From positions 171,500-235,499 of the forward strand of contig JAEYMI010000013.1 of assembly GCA_023461275.1 (NCBI GenBank): DNA of 64,000 nucleotides, written 5' to 3'. Both the position numbers and the translations under genes were made by a program. Below, one piece after another: positions 48,342 through 56,942 of the stretch (the stretch's first letter is position 1; each line of letters opens with the position of its first letter). The stretch is from Actinomycetes bacterium. GTDB lineage: Bacteria > Actinomycetota > Actinomycetes > Mycobacteriales > Mycobacteriaceae. A model generated the notes under the pieces. The model did not search any database. It was not told where the DNA came from and was given only the letters and a program-made list of their open reading frames with translations.

Positions 48342-50198
48342 TCAGCCGATCTCGGCCTCTTGCGGAGACGTCAGCGGCGCCACGGTTCCGGTGATCGTCG
48401 ACGACGCTTCCACCATCCCCGCCAAGCCGAGTACCTGCAGGCATTCCTCGGTCGCGGCCGCCCGCATCATCCGGTGGTAGGCGGTGTGGTCGCCGAGTGA
48501 CGCGACCCGACGTCGGGTTTGCGGCGCCCGACCCAGCGCGTCGTCGCCGCCGAGGAAGGTCACGAAGTGCGCGTTGTCGCGGGGGCTGAACACCAACGAC
48601 ACCCCGATTCGACGACGGGCGAGCTTGCGTAGCAACACTTCCGGCATCTGAACGAAGGGCACGCGACCGACCAGGGTGTGCAGCGGCCGCGGGAACCTGC
48701 GTCGAATCTTCGGTGCCGCTTGCGATCCCAGCCAGTTGAGCTTGCGGTACACCTTCATGGTCAGCGCCTTCGGGTCCTCCGCCTGCGGCATACCTCCCAC
48801 CCCGATGTCGGCGCTCAGCGCGGTGGCACGTCGTTTGTTCTGTGGCGAGAACCGCCACATCAGCGGATTCACAAGCACCACAGAGGAAGTGACGTCCCCT
48901 CGGGTACGCTCGGTGAGTTCCAGCGCACCGTGCACCGACGACCACGAACCCACACAGATGCCGGCGTGCACCACGTGAGAACCGGGCGGCAACGTCGACA
49001 GCACTGAAAGCACCGACAACCCCGAATCGACGTAATCGGCTGTGTAGAGCGGAAGTTCGGCATCCGACGCACGATCAGGTCCGGCTTCGCCGACCCCCGG
49101 GCGATCGAATCGAATTCCCCGCCCGCCACCTTCGGCGACGGCCAGCGCGGTCTCCGACCACAACCGGGCAGGCCCGGTGCGGATGTACTGGCCGAGCGAG
49201 TACGCCACAAAGACCTTTGTCGCCGAGTCGTGCTGATCCGCTATTGCGGTGTCCCACACCATTGTTCCGTCTTCGAGCATCCGGACGACGGTGTCGATCG
49301 GACGCCCGTCGCGGGTGTAGCCGATGGTCGCCGACACCGGGTCGGCGGGATGGCGGCGGGGCACCGAGACGGTCTCGTGCGGCATGGCGCGATCGAGCCA
49401 GTCGACGATGTGGCTGATCTCGCTGATCGGCATCGACAGATACGACGGGTGGGTGGGCGCGAGGAACGGTTCCTGATCGCCGAAGGGGTGCACGTCGACG
49501 CCGACACCGGCCAGCTGGTCGAAGCGCGCGGTCTCCGCCTCCCGAACAACGACCGTGCTTTGCCGCGGCAGCGCCTCGGCCAAGTCGTCAGACAGTAACG
49601 TCATCGATCCGAATCGCTCCGCGACGCCCGCGTCGAGCGAATGACCGGCGAGGTGGACGCGTCCGGGGTCCAAGTCGAGTACCGGTTCCGGTCGTGGCCC
49701 GGGCACCGACCCGTCGTCGTCGGAGACCACCCGGTAGATGACCTTCTTGGCCCGAATCAGCTGGCTGCCCTTGCGAATCGGGTCCCAGAAGACCACGGCC
49801 GGCAGCCCGGCCAGCAGCTCGGGAAGCTGTGCGGCGAGCAGCGCACCGGCGCGGTGGCCGACGAGTGCCGGCGCGCCGAGCCCGAGGGTGCGCAGGTGGT
49901 CGACACCGGCGGCGATGCTGGACAACCAACCGTCGACCGCGTCGGGATCGTCTTGGCGGCCCCACGATTCGCCGGTGTAGAGGTAGTCGAACCGCAGTAC
50001 CGCGAAGCCACGCTCGGCCAGATCTGCGGCGAGCAGGCGCATACCCCGCGTCGTTTCGGCCTGTTCCTTGCCCAGCGACGGGCAGACGAGTACGGCGCCC
50101 CGGATCTCACCGGACCGCGGGGTGGTCAGGACTCCGAAGACCGGAGGGTGTGGTTGTCCGAAAAACGTTGGCTGGTGGACAACATCGTCGAGCGCCAC
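48342..50198 (-). CDS. Tandem alpha/beta hydrolase with non-serine elbows
   Basis: A 618-residue protein with two alpha/beta-hydrolase domains. The first (about 35-275) opens GAVLVCPSLGKEQ, and the elbow reads GHRAG (114-118), with Arg where Ser is expected. The second (about 325-585) has an elbow reading GICVG (413-417), with Cys415 in the nucleophile position. It lacks a signal peptide. The GTG at 50198 follows the stop of the carrier-protein ligase by five bases with TGAGGT before it, so it is in the ligase operon. I infer transfer or release of the carrier-bound acyl or aminoacyl group by the second domain, while the first may only bind. Confidence 0.78.
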   Translation of the reverse strand: MALDDVVHQPTFFGQPHPPVFGVLTTPRSGEIRGAVLVCPSLGKEQAETTRGMRLLAADLAERGFAVLRFDYLYTGESWGRQDDPDAVDGWLSSIAAGVDHLRTLGLGAPALVGHRAGALLAAQLPELLAGLPAVVFWDPIRKGSQLIRAKKVIYRVVSDDDGSVPGPRPEPVLDLDPGRVHLAGHSLDAGVAERFGSMTLLSDDLAEALPRQSTVVVREAETARFDQLAGVGVDVHPFGDQEPFLAPTHPSYLSMPISEISHIVDWLDRAMPHETVSVPRRHPADPVSATIGYTRDGRPIDTVVRMLEDGTMVWDTAIADQHDSATKVFVAYSLGQYIRTGPARLWSETALAVAEGGGRGIRFDRPGVGEAGPDRASDAELPLYTADYVDSGLSVLSVLSTLPPGSHVVHAGICVGSWSSVHGALELTERTRGDVTSSVVLVNPLMWRFSPQNKRRATALSADIGVGGMPQAEDPKALTMKVYRKLNWLGSQAAPKIRRRFPRPLHTLVGRVPFVQMPEVLLRKLARRRIGVSLVFSPRDNAHFVTFLGGDDALGRAPQTRRRVASLGDHTAYHRMMRAAATEECLQVLGLAGMVEASSTITGTVAPLTSPQEAEIG

Positions 50199-50203
50199 TG
50201 ACC

Positions 50204-51160
50204 TCAGATCCCCAATCGGGCACGCAGGGTCGACGACCACGAGTCGACGTCGAGTCCGTGCCGTGCGAACATCGCCAGCGCGATCCGCTCCATCCCGAAT
50301 CCGACGCAGGCGCTGTGTGCGACGTCGCCGTCGGCGGTACGAATCCCGAAGTTCTCACCGAAGTGCTCGCGGTGACAGTTGCTCGAGACCACCGCGGTGC
50401 CCTCGTCGAGATCTCCGTAGATCCGAACCACGAGTTCGGTTTTCAGGTTGTCGTCGCGCTGATTGGCTGCCAGGATACGTCCGGCACGACCGAAGAACGG
50501 GTCGTTGGCGATCACCGGCTCGGCCGTCAGCTCCAGCTCGCCGAGCACCTCAAGACCGCGCTCGATCCACGAATCCCGGTGTGCCAGCGCACCTTCGGGA
50601 TCTCCGACGTAGACGAACTCGTGCATGCGGAAAGCTTGCATCCGCGCCGGGTCGATGGCGGGCTCGTGCCGGAAGCAGTAGCCGTACACGTCGAGTAGCC
50701 GTCCCTCGGACGGCAACTCACCGGTCAGCATCGAGTAGGCGGGATGGCAGGCCGCCGAGACCAACATGGTGCCGGCGGCGTCGAGGTGGCCATCCCAGGG
50801 ACGTCCATCCTCGCGGTCGGCGAGCAGTGCCCGGTGGGCCTTGTTGTCGCCGGTGAAGGTCGAGATGGCGCCGGTGAGATTGGGGAAGGAGGCGATGTAG
50901 TCGGTCTTCTCGAAGGATTCGCGCGGGAACACCGGCGGGAACCGGAACCGTTGCGGCCCGGACGAGCCGTAGGCGCGAGCCGAGGCGGCACGCACCACGG
51001 CGTCGATGCCGTCGATGACATCTTCGAATGTCCCGCTCCGACCGTAGAGTCCGTCAATGCCCGACGGAACGAGCAGGCCGGCCTCGATCAGTCGGTCCCG
51101 GAACTGCTCGCGCGCGACATCGAGATCGCTCGGCACGGCGGAATCGATTGTGACACTCAT
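50204..51160 (-). CDS. Amino acid:[carrier protein] ligase (class II aaRS-like)
   Basis: A 318-residue homologue of the catalytic domain of atypical seryl-tRNA synthetases, of the Bradyrhizobium Bll0957 type. It adenylates an amino acid and attaches it to the phosphopantetheine of a small carrier protein instead of tRNA. Motif 2 is YCFRHEPAID (Arg164, Glu166), motif 3 is GFGMERIALAMF (287-298), and probable zinc ligands are Cys138 (AACHPAY), Glu181 (RMHEFVYVG) and Cys262 (SSNCHREHFG). No tRNA-binding domain is present. The characterised relatives use glycine or alanine. The ATG lies two bases after the dehydrogenase stop with GAGGG upstream. A matching carrier protein is encoded divergently at 52592. 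Confidence 0.9.
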   Translation of the reverse strand: MSVTIDSAVPSDLDVAREQFRDRLIEAGLLVPSGIDGLYGRSGTFEDVIDGIDAVVRAASARAYGSSGPQRFRFPPVFPRESFEKTDYIASFPNLTGAISTFTGDNKAHRALLADREDGRPWDGHLDAAGTMLVSAACHPAYSMLTGELPSEGRLLDVYGYCFRHEPAIDPARMQAFRMHEFVYVGDPEGALAHRDSWIERGLEVLGELELTAEPVIANDPFFGRAGRILAANQRDDNLKTELVVRIYGDLDEGTAVVSSNCHREHFGENFGIRTADGDVAHSACVGFGMERIALAMFARHGLDVDSWSSTLRARLGI

Positions 51161-51162
51161 CT

Positions 51163-52320
51163 TTACCCTCGGTACGCGAGAACGAGTTGGGAATTGTTGG
51201 CACGGATGCGCTCGTTGGAGACCATCAGCTGCGGGCCATAGGAATCACGCAGCAGGCGGCTCATCGACAACGGGTGATCCTCGCGGTATCCGTTGATACC
51301 GACGAGTTCGAGCGCCGCAGCGACGATCTCGACGACCGCCTTCGACGAGTTCAGCTTGAGGTTGTTCATCGCGATGGTGAATCCGACGGTCGGCTCCGGC
51401 TCACCACCGGCCAGGAACTCCTCGTAGCGGCGCACCTCATGATCGACCATCGCCTCAAACCGCTGGTGGATCACCAGCAGATCGGCGAACCGGGCCGCCT
51501 GCGGTGGCGTGGTCCCCGGGTCCTTACGAGCGGCATTGCGAACTACGGTGCGCGCCTTGGCAATCGCCGCGTCGGCCATACCGAGCCAGACCGACGACCA
51601 CAAGGTATGGCTGGTCGGCAGCATCGTGTGGCCGGAGACGGTCGAGTACTCGACCGGCAGCACATTGGCCGCCGACGTGGCGGTACGCAGAATGAATCCG
51701 GGACTGACGGTGCCGCGGAACCCCATGGTGTTCCACTGACTGGTCTGTTCGAGAGTGGTGTCGGCGGCCGGGCAGACCACCAGCACCTGGTCACTCGGTG
51801 CGGCGTCGGCGGATCGGCGCGCGGTGGTGCAGATGTAATCGGCGTACGCGCCATAGGAAATGACCGGCGCGTTCTTCTCGAGCCGAACCACGGCACCGTC
51901 GGTCTCGACAGCGCAGGTCGATCGGCGAACATCACCGCCGGTGGTGATTTCGGTGGTCGCGGAGGCGAACAGCGACTCGTTACGGGCCACCTCACGCACC
52001 AGGTCGATTTGATCGGGACCCTGACCCCACCAGCGCAGTGTCAGCGACTGAGTGTGATGCATTGCAAACACCATCGCGGCATTGCTGCACGCCGCACCCA
52101 GCGCGCGGGCCACCCGGGCGAGCTCACTGATCGGCGCGTCACGTCCACCCAGCGCGGCAGGCAGCGGTGCGGACAGGAGTCCGCTCTCGCGCATCGCCTC
52201 CACCGCCTCGGACGGGAAACGTGCGTCTCGATCAACTGAATCCGCATGTGCAGCAGCGGCTTTGACGGCCGGACCAACATCCAACGGACCGGCAGCAACC
52301 GTGGAAGGTGCGCTCGCCAT
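51163..52320 (-). CDS. Acyl-CoA-dehydrogenase-family flavoprotein in the carrier-protein cluster
   Basis: A 385-residue ACAD-fold protein: ALGAACSNAAMVFAMHHTQSLTLRWWG in the N-terminal helical domain, MGFRGTVSPGFIL in the beta domain, and a C-terminal four-helix domain with LRDSYGPQLMVSN. I cannot place the catalytic Glu. The segment QWNTMGFRGT is of the group that includes hydroxylating and nitrogen-oxidising flavoproteins, so it may act on a carrier-bound aminoacyl group. AAGGGGGA precedes ATG 52320. It heads the leftward arm with the ligase immediately downstream (two-base gap). Confidence 0.85.
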   Translation of the reverse strand: MASAPSTVAAGPLDVGPAVKAAAAHADSVDRDARFPSEAVEAMRESGLLSAPLPAALGGRDAPISELARVARALGAACSNAAMVFAMHHTQSLTLRWWGQGPDQIDLVREVARNESLFASATTEITTGGDVRRSTCAVETDGAVVRLEKNAPVISYGAYADYICTTARRSADAAPSDQVLVVCPAADTTLEQTSQWNTMGFRGTVSPGFILRTATSAANVLPVEYSTVSGHTMLPTSHTLWSSVWLGMADAAIAKARTVVRNAARKDPGTTPPQAARFADLLVIHQRFEAMVDHEVRRYEEFLAGGEPEPTVGFTIAMNNLKLNSSKAVVEIVAAALELVGINGYREDHPLSMSRLLRDSYGPQLMVSNERIRANNSQLVLAYRG

Positions 52321-52591
52321 GGACTTCCCCCTTCTACATGCACGCGGTGGGTGGAGATGACAGGCTGTCCTGCGAACTCCCCCGAGCCGACCGTGCATAC
52401 TCCCCCGCCCTCGCCGCTATCGGTCGAGGACGCAGATACTGTATCTTGACACCTGGGCGGTACACAATGTGATCCCAAACTGCAGCTTTGCCAAGCCAAT
52501 ACTTATCAGCTCAGTTTGAATATCGTGATCACAGTGGACGCAATAGTGCACTTCGGACATAGCGGTCGTGGTGCGACCAGGGGGAATGAAG
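52321..52591. promoter_or_regulatory. Shared divergent promoter region of the carrier-protein cluster
   Basis: This 271-bp region separates the two arms. AGATAC-T-GTATCT (52434-52446) is a perfect 6-1-6 inverted repeat overlapping TTGACA (52446-52451). Further right, CAAACTG (52476-52482) and CAGTTTG (52512-52518) form a widely spaced inverted pair, and GTGATC occurs beside each. The right side is AT-richer than its surroundings. These are candidate operators for coordinated control of both arms; no regulator gene lies in the cluster. Confidence 0.5.
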
Positions 52592-52837
52592 ATGAAAGAC
52601 AGAATTCGCGAAGTACTCGCTGCGCACGGCAAGTTGGCCGTCGACGCCGGAGAGATCGCCGACGACACCGATCTGTACGCCGCGGGTCTCACCTCACACG
52701 CCAGCGTCAACGTGATGTTGGCCCTCGAAGATGAGTTCGACGTCGAGTTTCCCGACGAAGCACTCAAGAAGGCGACCTTCTCGTCGGTCGACAACCTCGC
52801 CGCGGTGGTGAGCCGCCTTCTCGACGAGGCGGCATGA
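52592..52837 (+). CDS. Acyl/aminoacyl carrier protein
   Basis: An 81-residue acidic four-helix carrier protein: KDRIREVLAAHG in helix 1, then DTDLYAAGLTSHASVNVML, where Ser35 takes the phosphopantetheine arm (TSH in place of the usual DSL), and DEFDVEFPDEAL in helix 2-3. The carriers charged by aaRS-like ligases share this form. I place the start at ATG 52592, six bases after AGGGGGA; ATG 52586 is too close. Its TGA overlaps the DUF1839 ATG by four bases. It should be primed by the AcpS at 56360 and loaded by the ligase at 50204. Confidence 0.9.
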   Translation: MKDRIREVLAAHGKLAVDAGEIADDTDLYAAGLTSHASVNVMLALEDEFDVEFPDEALKKATFSSVDNLAAVVSRLLDEAA

Positions 52838-53826
52838 CCGTCCCGGCCGAGGCGGTCCGCACCGGAACCGACCGCCTGATCATCGACGCCGACGCGAAAT
52901 CGTATGTGCCGCACCCGGTTCACACCGGTGAGCGCGATTGGCCCGAGACGAACTGCTACCTGGACCTCTGGACCGAGATCCTGCACGCTCTCGGCCATAA
53001 CCCGACCCCGGCGTTCTGCTGCGCGTTGTCGGCAACCCACGACGGGGCCCAATGGGTCTTCCTCAAACCCGCACCCGAGGATCTGCGTCGCCTCTACGGT
53101 CTCGAGGTCACCGAAGAGAACCTGTGGCGAGGGGTCCTCGACACCGTCGAGACCGGACCCGACCGCGATCTGCTGTTCACCGTCGAGGTCGACAGCTGGT
53201 GGCTACCGGACACCGCGGCCACCGATTACCGCGCCAACCACGTCAAGACGACGATCGTGCCCACCCGCGTGGACCGCGCCGGGCGCACGATGACCTACGT
53301 GCACAACGCCGGAATCCACGAACTGTCCGGCGAGGATTTCGACGGTGTGTTCACCCTCGATCCCCGTTCCGAATGGGTGTTGCCGCCCTACGTCGAACAG
53401 ATCCGCAGGGTACCCGCCGATCCGGCCGACGATCTCGTCCTGCGCATCGCGCGCGAACATCTACGACGCAGACCCGCATCGAATCCGGTGTCCGGACTGG
53501 CCGATACGGTACGAGAGGCCACCGGCTGGCTGGGCAGCGCCGGGCTCGAGGTGTTCCACAAGTGGGCGTTCGCCACGCTGCGCCAGTGCGGTGCGACGGC
53601 CGAGGTGGCCGCCGACCTGTCCCGCCACCTCGACATCGCCGGCGCATCGGGTGCCGCAGCAGCGGCGCCGCTGTTCACCGAAGTGTCGGCGTCGGCAAAG
53701 GCGGTGCAGTTCAAGCTCGCTCGCGCCGCACGAGGACGCAAGGTCGACGTCGACGAGGCGCTGGCCACCATGGCATCGTCGTGGTCTGCAGCGATCGACA
53801 TCGTCGACAACGCGGTCCCGGCGTAA
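52834..53826 (+). CDS. DUF1839-family protein
   Basis: A 330-residue soluble protein. The segment ETNCYLDLWTEILHALGHNPTPAFCCALSATHDGAQWVFLKPAPEDLRRLYGLEV is the family's opening, including conserved Cys and His residues; a second block is FTVEVDSWWLPDTAATDYRANHVKTTI. From memory, this family occurs beside aaRS-like carrier-protein ligases in other bacteria. The activity is unknown; the Cys/His/Asp content would fit a transferase acting on the carrier-bound residue, which is inference. It is translationally coupled to the carrier protein (ATGA). Confidence 0.82.
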   Translation: MTVPAEAVRTGTDRLIIDADAKSYVPHPVHTGERDWPETNCYLDLWTEILHALGHNPTPAFCCALSATHDGAQWVFLKPAPEDLRRLYGLEVTEENLWRGVLDTVETGPDRDLLFTVEVDSWWLPDTAATDYRANHVKTTIVPTRVDRAGRTMTYVHNAGIHELSGEDFDGVFTLDPRSEWVLPPYVEQIRRVPADPADDLVLRIAREHLRRRPASNPVSGLADTVREATGWLGSAGLEVFHKWAFATLRQCGATAEVAADLSRHLDIAGASGAAAAAPLFTEVSASAKAVQFKLARAARGRKVDVDEALATMASSWSAAIDIVDNAVPA

Positions 53827-53846
53827 GTTCTCAAGCGAGAACAATC

Positions 53847-56363
53847 GTGACGCGGCAGCCGATCTGGGAGCTCCGGCGGACGCCGCCCGGCGTCGGCTCC
53901 CCGGGATCAGCACTGAACGACGTTGCCGTTCTCGCTGTCGGACCCGCCGGCACCGTGGCCGCGATGCTGCGCGATCACCGCATCGACGACGGCGCGAAAC
54001 CGGCACTCTCGGAATCAGACTCGGCCGCGCTCGATGACCACGACTGGTGGCTGTCCACCACCATCGAGGCCGCGACGACTGACACCACCGCGATGGAAAC
54101 CACCACCGCGTCGATCGTCACCTTCGACGGATTAACTGCTCCGGCAACGGTTTTCGTCGACGGCGAACCCGCCGCCGACATCCTCTCGACGTTTCTGCCC
54201 GGCGAAGTCATCGTCGAGCCCGGCGAGCATCGCATCGACATCCGTTTCGGATCGGTGACCGCGTGGCTCAAAGGCCGCCGCAAACGCGGCCGCTGGCGCT
54301 CGACCCTGGTGAGCGAGCAGAAGCTCCGCTGGTTGCGGACCACCCTGCTCGGGCGGGCCCCGACCTACGGCGGGGTGCCACCGATGATCGGCGCGTGGCG
54401 ACCGATCACTGTGTCGTCAAATGCTTTTCGCGATGTCACCGTGACCACGAACACGGCGACCGGCTCCATCGTCATCCAGGGTTCGGTGCTCGGCGCCGTC
54501 GACGATGACCGCCCGGTCACGCTACGGCTCACCGAGCCCGGCGGCCATGTCATCGACGCCGACGCGACGATCAACTCCGACGGCAGCTTCAGCGCCACCC
54601 TCACCGTCGGGTCCGTGCAGTTGTGGTGGCCGCGCGGTTACGGTGCGCAAGCGGTGTACGAGCTCGAGTTCGCCTACGCCGACGCCCGGCTTCGACGCGT
54701 GTGCGGCTTCCGAGACATCACCGTCGACACGATCAAGGGAGCATTCACGCTGTCGGTCAACGGCATTCGCATTTTCTGCCGGGGAGCCACCTGGGTGCCG
54801 CCGGATCCGGTTGCCGTCACCGATGGCGGCACCGCCACCACCGACACCCTCACCGCACTCGCCGACGCCGGCGCGACCATGGTGCGCATCGTCGGGGGCC
54901 TGGTCTATGAGACCCCCGAATTCTTCGACAGCTGTGCACAATTGGGACTCCTGGTGTGGCAAGACGCGATGCTCGCCACCTTCGATCCGCCGGAGGATCT
55001 CACCGGAATCATCGACGCGGAGCTGGCGGCGGCGCTGCGGGCGGTGTCGGGCAGCCCGGCGCTGGCCGTCGTCTCCGGTGGCAGTGAAACCATCCAGCAG
55101 CCGGAGATGATGGGCGTCGCCGAGGCTGATCGTCGGATCGAGGTCATCGAAACCGTTCTCGCCGAGACGGTCTCGTCGATCGCCGGTGTCCCCTACGTCG
55201 CGTCGAGCCCGTCGCACGGCGACTCCGACCTGGCGATCCGGCCGAATTCCGGTGTCGCACACTGGTTCGGCGTCGGCGGTTACCTCCGACCACTCGACGA
55301 CGTCGCCACCGCCGGCGTGCGCTTCGCCGCGGAATCGCTCGCATTCGCCATCCCGCCGGCACCCGAGGCCGTCGAGCGACACTTCGGGACGTCGGCGGTC
55401 GCCGGGCACCATCCGTCGTGGAAGGCCGGGGTACCGCGAGACCGGACCGCCTCCTGGGATTTCGAGGACGTTCGCGACTTCTACGTCCGGCAGATCTTCG
55501 ACGTCGACCCGCTCGCGGTCCGCCGGGTGGACCCCGACCATTACCTGCACCTGGGCCGGCTCGCGGTCGCCGAGGCGATGGCGCACTGCTACCGGTTCTG
55601 GCGCTCGCCAACCTCGCGGTGCGACGGCGCACTTATCCTGGCCGCCCGCGATCTGCGTCCCGGCGCGGGCTGGGGGCTGATCGACGTCGACGGCACCGCC
55701 AAGCTGCCGTTGGCGATGCTGGCGAGGCTCTGGGCACCACGGACGGTGATCGCCCACGACGCGGGCCTGGCGGGCATCGCGATCGACGTCCACAACGACG
55801 CCGCCGAGCCGATCTCGGGAACGCTGACCCTGACCGCCGTCGATGCCGTCGGCCGTGCGGTGATCAGCGGGTCGACCGCGGTGAAGGTGGACGCGCACTC
55901 GAGCCTGCGTGCTCATGACACACAGCTCACCGGGCAGTTCATCGACCTCTCGCACGCCTTCCGGTTCGGTCCGGCGTCCGCGGATGCGGTGGTGGCCACC
56001 TTCGACGCCGACGACGGGCGCAGCTACTCCGACGTCGTCGTCATCACGCCGCGGCCCGGTCAGGTGCACAGTGGCCTACGTGCCCGGCGCGGTCTCGATG
56101 CCGGCCAATGGTCGATCACGGTCACCGCCGACACCACGGTGCGCTACGTCTGCCTGGATACGCCGGGATGGACCTTGTCCGACAACTGCTTCCACCTGGC
56201 GGCCGGGCGGTCACACACCGTCACCGCGGTACCCGCAGACCCTGCCACCGCCGATCCCACCGCTGCGACGCAGGGCCCGCGCGGACGTGTCTCGTCGATC
56301 GACGCACTGACCGCCGCGACCATCGTCGACGACGAACCGCACACCACGCAGGACCCGACATGA
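53847..56363 (+). CDS. Divergent GH2 beta-mannosidase-like protein
   Basis: An 838-residue protein with the GH2 plan: an N-terminal galactose-binding-like sandwich (ATVFVDGEPAADIL), an immunoglobulin-like domain (VQLWWPRGYGAQAVYELEF), a TIM barrel (SVNGIRIFCRGATWVPPD) and C-terminal sandwiches. The acid/base position reads VVSGGSETIQQPE: Glu is kept but the usual preceding Asn is Ser. The nucleophile region reads RFAAESLAFAIPP, with Glu kept where SEFG is usual. There is no signal peptide. The GTG at 53847 follows DUF1839 by 20 bp. The altered site and the context suggest an unusual glycosidic or ester-like substrate or transfer activity. Confidence 0.8.
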   Translation: MTRQPIWELRRTPPGVGSPGSALNDVAVLAVGPAGTVAAMLRDHRIDDGAKPALSESDSAALDDHDWWLSTTIEAATTDTTAMETTTASIVTFDGLTAPATVFVDGEPAADILSTFLPGEVIVEPGEHRIDIRFGSVTAWLKGRRKRGRWRSTLVSEQKLRWLRTTLLGRAPTYGGVPPMIGAWRPITVSSNAFRDVTVTTNTATGSIVIQGSVLGAVDDDRPVTLRLTEPGGHVIDADATINSDGSFSATLTVGSVQLWWPRGYGAQAVYELEFAYADARLRRVCGFRDITVDTIKGAFTLSVNGIRIFCRGATWVPPDPVAVTDGGTATTDTLTALADAGATMVRIVGGLVYETPEFFDSCAQLGLLVWQDAMLATFDPPEDLTGIIDAELAAALRAVSGSPALAVVSGGSETIQQPEMMGVAEADRRIEVIETVLAETVSSIAGVPYVASSPSHGDSDLAIRPNSGVAHWFGVGGYLRPLDDVATAGVRFAAESLAFAIPPAPEAVERHFGTSAVAGHHPSWKAGVPRDRTASWDFEDVRDFYVRQIFDVDPLAVRRVDPDHYLHLGRLAVAEAMAHCYRFWRSPTSRCDGALILAARDLRPGAGWGLIDVDGTAKLPLAMLARLWAPRTVIAHDAGLAGIAIDVHNDAAEPISGTLTLTAVDAVGRAVISGSTAVKVDAHSSLRAHDTQLTGQFIDLSHAFRFGPASADAVVATFDADDGRSYSDVVVITPRPGQVHSGLRARRGLDAGQWSITVTADTTVRYVCLDTPGWTLSDNCFHLAAGRSHTVTAVPADPATADPTAATQGPRGRVSSIDALTAATIVDDEPHTTQDPT

Positions 56364-56800
56364 GCAGTGAACTCCCCGCACTCGGCTCGAATGTCCCAGG
56401 CTCGAACGTCACCGTCGGATGCGATGTGGTGGCCCTACATGAGATCCGCGAATCCGAAAACGCATTCGGAGAGCGTTTTCTGCGTCGGGTATTCACCGAT
56501 CAGGAAATCGCCTATTGCAGCGGACCGGACCATACCGCACGGTTGGCTGCACGTTTTGCCGCCAAGGAGGCGGTGATCAAAGCCCTCACACTCACCGACG
56601 TCGCGACGCCTTTGCGGGAGATCGAGGTGGTGGGCGACGAAATGGGCATTCCACGCCTGATGCTGCACGGTTCGATGGCCCGGCTCGCCGCCCAACAAGG
56701 CTGGATGAATGTCTCGGTGTCGTTGTCGCACACCGACTGTCACGCGATGGCAGTGGTCGCCGCAGCGGTGAACATCGACCACGCCGCAACCGGGGCCTGA
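56360..56800 (+). CDS. acpS: Holo-carrier-protein synthase (AcpS type)
   Basis: A 146-residue 4'-phosphopantetheinyl transferase that adds the CoA-derived arm to a carrier protein serine. VGCDVVALHEI is the metal/CoA strand, RRVFTDQEIAYC the next landmark, ARFAAKEAVIKAL the catalytic helix and VSVSLSHTDCHAMAVV the C-terminal strand. The ATG overlaps the GH2 stop by four bases (ATGA), so it is part of the rightward arm and probably dedicated to the carrier at 52592. A separate housekeeping AcpS would be expected elsewhere. Confidence 0.9.
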   Translation: MSSELPALGSNVPGSNVTVGCDVVALHEIRESENAFGERFLRRVFTDQEIAYCSGPDHTARLAARFAAKEAVIKALTLTDVATPLREIEVVGDEMGIPRLMLHGSMARLAAQQGWMNVSVSLSHTDCHAMAVVAAAVNIDHAATGA

Positions 56801-56942
56801 CGCACCCGATCAGGAACTACTTGAGCATTGCATACAACGCAATGTTGCTATGCGAAATACCTGCTAAGCTGAGCATTTAAAGAAGACGAATAGTGTATTC
56901 ATTCAAGTTATTCGCCTGAGTCGATGCCTTCGGGGGGCAGAG

